From: Salinicoccus halodurans
GTDB lineage: Bacteria; Bacillota; Bacilli; Staphylococcales; Salinicoccaceae
Length of the DNA stretch: 64,000 bases
Assembly (NCBI RefSeq): GCF_900114445.1
Contig: NZ_FOTB01000005.1
Span: 62,001 to 126,000 of the forward strand
Direction: 5' to 3'
In this document: piece by piece, positions 60,015 to 64,000 of the stretch
Position numbering within the stretch: the stretch's first letter is position 1
How the letters are laid out: the number at the start of each line of letters is the position of its first letter
Made by a program: the position numbers and the translations under genes
Notes under the pieces: model-generated
Seen by the model: only the letters and a program-made list of their open reading frames with translations
What the model was told of the DNA's origin: nothing
Database searches by the model: none

Positions 60015-61463
60015 ATGAGCTACAAAAAACATCTGACAATTTTACAAATGAACGACATGCACGGCTACTATGATCTTCATCCCGAAATGTTCATAGAAAA
60101 TGGAGAAGAACGTTATCGCAATGCAGGGGGTTATGGACGTATTGCCACACTTTTTAAGGAGGCGAGAGAAAAGAATCCAAACGGTGTGCTGGCCCTTGAT
60201 AACGGAGATACTTTTCATGGCACGTATCCTGTTGTAGACAGCAAGGGAGAAATGCTGATTCCAGTTCTGAATGCATTGCAGATCGATGCAATGACGTCCC
60301 ATTGGGATTTTGCCTATGGACCTGGCCAGCTTAAAAATTTAATGTCCAAATTAAATTATCCGATGCTTGCATGCAACATCTACAATAAAGAAACAGATGA
60401 ACCAGCCTTCACCCCCCACATCATCATGGAACGGGCAGATTTAAAAATTGGTGTAATCGGTATCGCTGAACATATTGTCGATAAAATGATGCCTGAGCAT
60501 TTTTCTGAAGGTATTTACTTTACTTTGGGGGTCGATGAGGTTCAGAGAATAGCCAATCAGCTCAGACAGGACGATCAGGTTGATTTGATTGTCGTTCTTT
60601 CACATTTCGGCTTTCCGCAAGACGTGAAACTTGCGACGGAGACGGAAGGTATAGATATTCTGCTGAGCGGCCATACGCATAATGCTTTAAGGCAGCCTGT
60701 CGAGATAAACGACACACTGATTATTCAATCAGGCTGTCACGGGGCACATATTGGCAGACTTGATGTGGAAATGAAAAACGGAAAAATCACTGATTATTCC
60801 CATCAGCTGATTGAGATCTCAGAAGAAATCGAGCCCGATGGAGAACTCCAGGGAATAATCGATACCGCCGTCCAGCCTTACAGGGAATCGCTTGAAAAAG
60901 TCATCGGCTATACAAGCACAGATTTACACCGGTACAGCCAGATGGAATCGACGACCGATAACCTGCTTCTCCAATCCCTCTTGGATGTCTCAGGCGCAGA
61001 AATCGCATTTTCAAATGGATGGCGCTACGGTGCACCAATTCCAGCGGGTCCGGTGACGGTGAATGATGTATGGAATATCATTCCCGTCAACCCGTCGGTT
61101 TCCGTAGTCTATATGAGCGGACGTGAAATACTCGATATGCTGGAAGAGAATCTGGAGAACACTTTTGCCAAAGACCCCTACAATCAGAAGGGCGGATATT
61201 TAAAACGCTGTCTTGGAATGAAAATGTATGTAAAAATTGAGAACCCAAACGGTTTACGAATCCAGGATATTTATATCGGAGGGATTCCACTGGATGAAAC
61301 ACAATATTACCTTGCAGCCTTTGTCACTGTCCAAGGTGTCCCCAAAAAATATGGAAAAGACCGTAGAAATCTCGATATCAACGCTGTGGATGCTTTGACA
61401 GATTACATCAAAAAATCAGGGACGGTTTCTTCAGATCTACTCGGTACAATCCAGATCATCTGA
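60015..61463 (+). CDS. SoxB-like / 5'-nucleotidase-family metallophosphatase
   Basis: The 482-aa protein joins a di-metal metallophosphoesterase domain (about 5-240) with a 5'-nucleotidase C-terminal domain (about 265-450). Metal motifs are LQMNDMHGYY, DNGDTFHGTYP, VVLSHFGF and LLSGHTHN. The usual GNHEFDxG is replaced by SHWDFAYG, the form found in SoxB thiosulfohydrolases (HWEF). The C-terminal domain has STTDNLLLQSLLDVSGAEIAFSNG. No signal peptide is seen, so it is likely cytoplasmic, unlike SoxB. ATG 60015 lies 8 nt after GGAGG. Confidence 0.78.
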   Translation: MSYKKHLTILQMNDMHGYYDLHPEMFIENGEERYRNAGGYGRIATLFKEAREKNPNGVLALDNGDTFHGTYPVVDSKGEMLIPVLNALQIDAMTSHWDFAYGPGQLKNLMSKLNYPMLACNIYNKETDEPAFTPHIIMERADLKIGVIGIAEHIVDKMMPEHFSEGIYFTLGVDEVQRIANQLRQDDQVDLIVVLSHFGFPQDVKLATETEGIDILLSGHTHNALRQPVEINDTLIIQSGCHGAHIGRLDVEMKNGKITDYSHQLIEISEEIEPDGELQGIIDTAVQPYRESLEKVIGYTSTDLHRYSQMESTTDNLLLQSLLDVSGAEIAFSNGWRYGAPIPAGPVTVNDVWNIIPVNPSVSVVYMSGREILDMLEENLENTFAKDPYNQKGGYLKRCLGMKMYVKIENPNGLRIQDIYIGGIPLDETQYYLAAFVTVQGVPKKYGKDRRNLDINAVDALTDYIKKSGTVSSDLLGTIQII

Positions 61464-61585
61464 AAAGCTCGATATGTATTAGATTTTAAAATATATAAAT
61501 ATTTTCGAGAAAACCAAATGAAACTGATCATGGGTGAACCGTAATCCATAATTCAAGCATTTAAAAAATGTTATACTGCAAGTAG

Positions 61586-61618
61586 ATGACCCCGGTACTG
61601 TACCGGGGTCATTCTTTT
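61586..61618 (+). terminator. intrinsic terminator of the metallophosphatase gene
   Basis: ATGACCCCGGTAC and GTACCGGGGTCAT are perfect complements around a single T, followed by TCTTTT. Confidence 0.7.
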
Positions 61619-61676
61619 AATCCCCATTGGTATCTTTCATTATTATATTTAACGAATAATGTCTTCCCATAAAGAA

Positions 61677-61717
61677 ACACCCCCAAAGTCGATTTTTGGT
61701 CCAACTTTGGGGGGTGT
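61677..61717. repeat. imperfect inverted repeat 1 (hairpin)
   Basis: ACACCCCCAAAGT and ACTTTGGGGGGTGT (one extra G) flank a 14-nt centre. It is directly followed by a second stem-loop. No coding sequence lies between 61464 and 61813. Confidence 0.6.
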
Positions 61718-61718
61718 A

Positions 61719-61758
61719 CCTCATAATGGACTTCTTTTATTAACTGTCCATTATGAGG
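61719..61758. repeat. perfect inverted repeat 2 (hairpin)
   Basis: CCTCATAATGGAC and GTCCATTATGAGG (13 bp) flank a 14-nt T/A-rich loop. It resembles an end of a small mobile element or a strong transcript-end hairpin. Confidence 0.6.
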
Positions 61759-61813
61759 GTTATAATTCAAAAAACCGTTCGTCTTTTTTTATGGGTAGAC
61801 TGTCCAGTACTGA

Positions 61814-62397
61814 TTAAGGCTTCTGTCCAACAAACTGGATTACATGAGATAATCCATTGTGAAAATCGCCTTCATGGCGGGTGACCTCACCCATGAAGAA
61901 ATGGAGGATTCGCCAATCGCGGAATTCCTGTAGAAAGTCTTCCGGCTGGTAGAGAAAATCCAATTCTTTCGGACCGCCACTTTGGTAGGGGATTTGATAG
62001 TGGGAGTAGACTTCTGCTATAAAATAGCCGCCCGGCTTTATGGCTTCCTTGACTCCTTTAAGTGTTTTCTGCCGGACTTTCCCTGGAAAATGCCCAAAAA
62101 CATTTACAATTCCATCCCAGTGATTTTGCTGCCACTTGGCTTCTGCCAAATCGACCATCTCCGTGTCTACGCTGACGCCTTGTTGGGCTGCCAGCTTGTC
62201 CACTTTGTCCAATCCGGATTCGGCATAGTCCCATGCCGTGACGCTCATCCCCTGTTCAGCCAGGTAGACGGCGTTTCTCCCTTCCCCTTCCGCGATGGAC
62301 AATACTTCCCGGAAAGGATGGGCTGCATTTCTTTCAGGAATACATTCGGTTCGGTTCCATATACGTACTTCTCATTTTTGAAGCGATCATTCCACAT
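61814..62397 (-). pseudogene. class I SAM methyltransferase broken by a frameshift
   Basis: From ATG 62397 the frame reads MWNDRFKNEKYVYGTEPNVF and on to ILSGK. The continuation (LSIAEGEGRNAVYLAEQG, motif I) is one base out of frame at about 62305-62315. The rest to 61814 is a normal TehB/UbiE-like methyltransferase C-terminus (GGYFIAEVYSHYQIPYQSGGPKE, shortened). A single missing base explains the break, so this is a recent pseudogene or a sequencing error. Its start overlaps the SHOCT gene end by 11 bp. Confidence 0.75.
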
Positions 62398-62626
62398 AGT
62401 CTTTGGATGCCCTCCTTGCTTTATCTTTGGTTAATATCTTTTTTCGTTTTTCGTATTCTTCTTCGCTAATCTCTTCTCTAGCAAATCGTTCTTTTAGAAT
62501 CGACAGGCCCCTATCTTCCTTTTTTGTTGCTCTGGTAGTAATCAAACGGTAAAACCCATAAATGAGCAACCCTAGAATCGCAATCGAAAAGACCATCATA
62601 AATAAGCCCATTCCACCTGTCATCAT
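62387..62626 (-). CDS. SHOCT-domain small membrane protein
   Basis: The 79-aa protein has a Met/Gly-rich start (MMTGGMGLFMMV), one membrane helix (about 5-27) and a C-terminal SHOCT domain (ILKERFAREEISEEEYEKRK at about 43-62). SHOCT proteins of this size are common beside metal- and sulfur-stress genes in Bacilli and may act as oligomerisation modules. AAGGA lies 8 nt before ATG 62626. Confidence 0.85.
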   Translation of the reverse strand: MMTGGMGLFMMVFSIAILGLLIYGFYRLITTRATKKEDRGLSILKERFAREEISEEEYEKRKKILTKDKARRASKDYVE

Positions 62627-62859
62627 AGGAATTTTCCTTTCTTTCGCTGAGTTCCATTTTCTAATTTCTTCACTTTATGAAAACCCGGCAACCTGACACC
62701 TTTTCGTGCTGAAACCCCGTCTACCCCAGTTTATTTTTACTGTACATTTAAACCGGGTATGCATTACAGAATATCCGTCCAGATTTTAATTGCTGTACCC
62801 GGAATCAGTAGTGCTAAACTCCACGGGTTATTAGGTAGTCACTACTGTAATCCAATCAT

Positions 62860-62875
62860 ATACCCCAATAGGTAT
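62860..62875. promoter_or_regulatory. CsoR/CstR-like operator
   Basis: ATACCCCAATAGGTAT has ATACC and GGTAT arms around a 6-bp centre, similar to the pseudo-palindromes bound by CsoR-family copper or persulfide (CstR) repressors. TATAAT overlaps it at 62873-62878. The remaining 62627-62995 sequence has only a short inverted repeat (CAGTAGTG/CACTACTG, 62806-62847) and no gene. Confidence 0.4.
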
Positions 62876-62995
62876 AATTTAAAGTAATTGCACTAAGGAA
62901 GTAAAAAACAGATAATCCATTGACCTGTGTCAGGGTCGCCAAATGCCGAGGTCAAGGACTATCCGTTTCTTCAATTATACAGCGCAGTTATTTGG

Positions 62996-63320
62996 TCAGG
63001 TTTTCATATCTTTCGCTTCTTCAGGCGGTGGATCAATTTTGTCCATATGCGTTTGTCGAATTTCTTCATAGGTCTTTGGCTGATCCTTCAGCTCTTCCGT
63101 CACATGGTTGATTTCGCTTCGCCATTTATCTGCAGACCTTCGTTCTTCTCGTAAAGGACAGGCAGTTTTTCAGAAACGCTGCCGTCTTCACTCGGTTCAC
63201 TGATACCAGTGTAATGTGTCGGGAGCACAAGCAAGTCAACGGGCAGCTCTTTATAACGGTGAATAAAGCTTCATAAAGATCATTTGCCCAATCCTGCGCT
63301 TTCCCTGCAGGAGCCAGCTG
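62996..63320 (-). pseudogene. C-terminal remnant of an MBL-fold hydrolase with two frameshifts
   Basis: Three consecutive frames on the minus strand join into one protein end. The first reads GKAQDWANDLYEALF; the second LLVLPTHYTGISEPSEDG to EKNEGLQ; the third DKWRSEINHVTEELK to PPPEEAKDMKT with a stop at 62996-62998. This is the tail of an MBL-fold metallo-hydrolase of the persulfide-dioxygenase-like kind. The N-terminal two thirds, with the metal site, is gone. It is a clear decayed gene. Confidence 0.7.
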
Positions 63321-63357
63321 GTGTATATTACCTTACAAAAAATGCAGCCAACAGTCG

Positions 63358-63741
63358 TTACAACGACTTGTCAATACAACCAATCAATCGTTCTTCAATA
63401 TCCACAGCGATTTCTTTTATGGAATCATTCTGCACCATTTCGATCAGTGCACTCGGTTTTGGCATCCCAATTTTTGTTGTACCATTATCTTCATACACCA
63501 CAATTTTGCAAGGCAGGAAGTAGCCGACCAGCAGATCTTCTGATAGAATTTGGTTCGCTTCCTGTGGGTTGCAGACTTCAAGTACTGTAAATGGCGTGCC
63601 GAAGTCGGTACCTTTTTCTTGGAGTTTGGCCGTCAAATCGAAATTCCACAGGACACCAAACTTTTCTTCCTTTAAATTCTCTTCAAGTGTATGGACAGCT
63701 TCGTCCCTGCTTTTTGATGTTTCTACTGTGTAATTAAACAT
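63358..63741 (-). CDS. DUF302-family protein
   Basis: The 127-aa soluble protein is a single DUF302 domain, with VLWNFDLTAKLQEKG near residue 30, LEVCNPQEANQIL at about 54-66, and LLVGYFLPCKIVVYEDNGTTKI with the conserved L-P-C pattern. The function is unknown; DUF302 genes often accompany sulfurtransferases and MBL-fold persulfide dioxygenases. GAGAGGAG precedes ATG 63741. Confidence 0.85.
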   Translation of the reverse strand: MFNYTVETSKSRDEAVHTLEENLKEEKFGVLWNFDLTAKLQEKGTDFGTPFTVLEVCNPQEANQILSEDLLVGYFLPCKIVVYEDNGTTKIGMPKPSALIEMVQNDSIKEIAVDIEERLIGCIDKSL

Positions 63742-63886
63742 ACTTATTGCTCCTCTCTTTTTTGTATGCGTACTCTTGGTAAAATTCCCTCTTTAGGAGC
63801 CGAATCAAACATTTTTTGTTGAAATGAGTCGTTAGAACTTAACGAAAATTGATGGGACTGAGCCTTCTGCTTCAGCCGGTCTTTCA

Positions 63887-64000
63887 TCATTCACTGGCCA
63901 TAAGGGTTAACAGGGATATATAGGAAATGGAGATGCCTTCAGTATCTCTCATTTTTTCATAAAAATGCTTAAAGTTATATCCCTCATACTGTGCGCGATA
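63887..64000 (-). pseudogene. transposase fragment (ISNCY-type) running off the right edge
   Basis: The minus-strand frame entering from beyond the window reads YEGYNFKHFYEKMRDTEGIS and then SYISLLTLMASE, stopping at 63887-63889. This matches the N-terminal region of ISNCY/IS1202-type transposases (G-F-N-x-x-H-F-x-E-K-L, then I-x-x-S-Y). It ends early, so the copy is truncated. The 63742-63886 sequence shows no gene. Confidence 0.55.

Noticed and set aside
1-64000. tRNA, rRNA or replication origin
   Set aside because: No cloverleaf, rRNA-like block or DnaA-box cluster was recognised on reading either strand, though a dedicated scan was not possible.

Overview
The window looks like the chromosome of a moderate-GC Bacillota from the Staphylococcaceae, most likely Salinicoccus or a close relative. 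This is inferred from the DHA2 pumps, TcyP, YitT, ElaA-type GNAT, DUF3021/LytTR pair and isolated DHFR, from strong AGGAGG-type ribosome sites with many GTG/TTG starts, and from acidic proteins. No rRNA, tRNA or CRISPR array was seen. Most of the window is ordinary housekeeping and transport sequence in short operons that end in clear intrinsic terminators.

Left part (1-33 kb). This holds an anion/dicarboxylate channel-like exporter, a DMT transporter, an M20 amidohydrolase, a nitroreductase / small membrane protein / RND efflux operon, and a pheA-symporter operon behind a long structured leader with two tandem terminators. Next come an NhaC antiporter, an ABC exporter, a ddl-Nudix-GNAT operon, an LLM oxidoreductase and peptidase T. 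Three DHA2 drug exporters cluster around a MarR regulator. A run of small stress and redox genes follows (DinB, DJ-1/PfpI, methyltransferase, azoreductase, ElaA-like, VOC). The part ends with a sugar-permease fragment, the cystine transporter TcyP with an operator-like palindrome over its -35, and HelD.

Middle (33-52 kb). This holds an atypical pyruvate-kinase-like protein, a membrane protein/amidohydrolase pair, a DgkB-like lipid kinase, YitT, and two tandem paralogous acidic lipoproteins whose terminators carry mutually inverted loops. After these come a nitrilase-family hydrolase, an ABC-class ATPase, a LytTR/DUF3021 pair with a 21-bp-phased direct repeat, a PTS EIIBC, an alpha/beta hydrolase, a PNPOx-like protein and dihydrofolate reductase.

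Island (52.3-56.0 kb). This is a sharply more A+T-rich block with a decayed lipoprotein gene and a three-gene operon. The operon encodes a three-helix membrane protein resembling the Pycsar effector PycTM and two different class III nucleotide cyclases, the second with a long coiled-coil/helical C-terminal extension. I read it as a two-cyclase variant of the Pycsar anti-phage system, and it is the most interesting locus here.

Right end (56-64 kb). A five-gene minus-strand operon (membrane protein, CcdA, TlpA-like thioredoxin, OmpR regulator, histidine kinase) is divergent from a SoxB-like metallophosphatase. Beyond it lies a decaying sulfur/thiol-type region: a frameshifted methyltransferase, a SHOCT protein, a CsoR/CstR-like operator, a frameshifted MBL-fold hydrolase remnant, a DUF302 protein and a transposase fragment at the edge.
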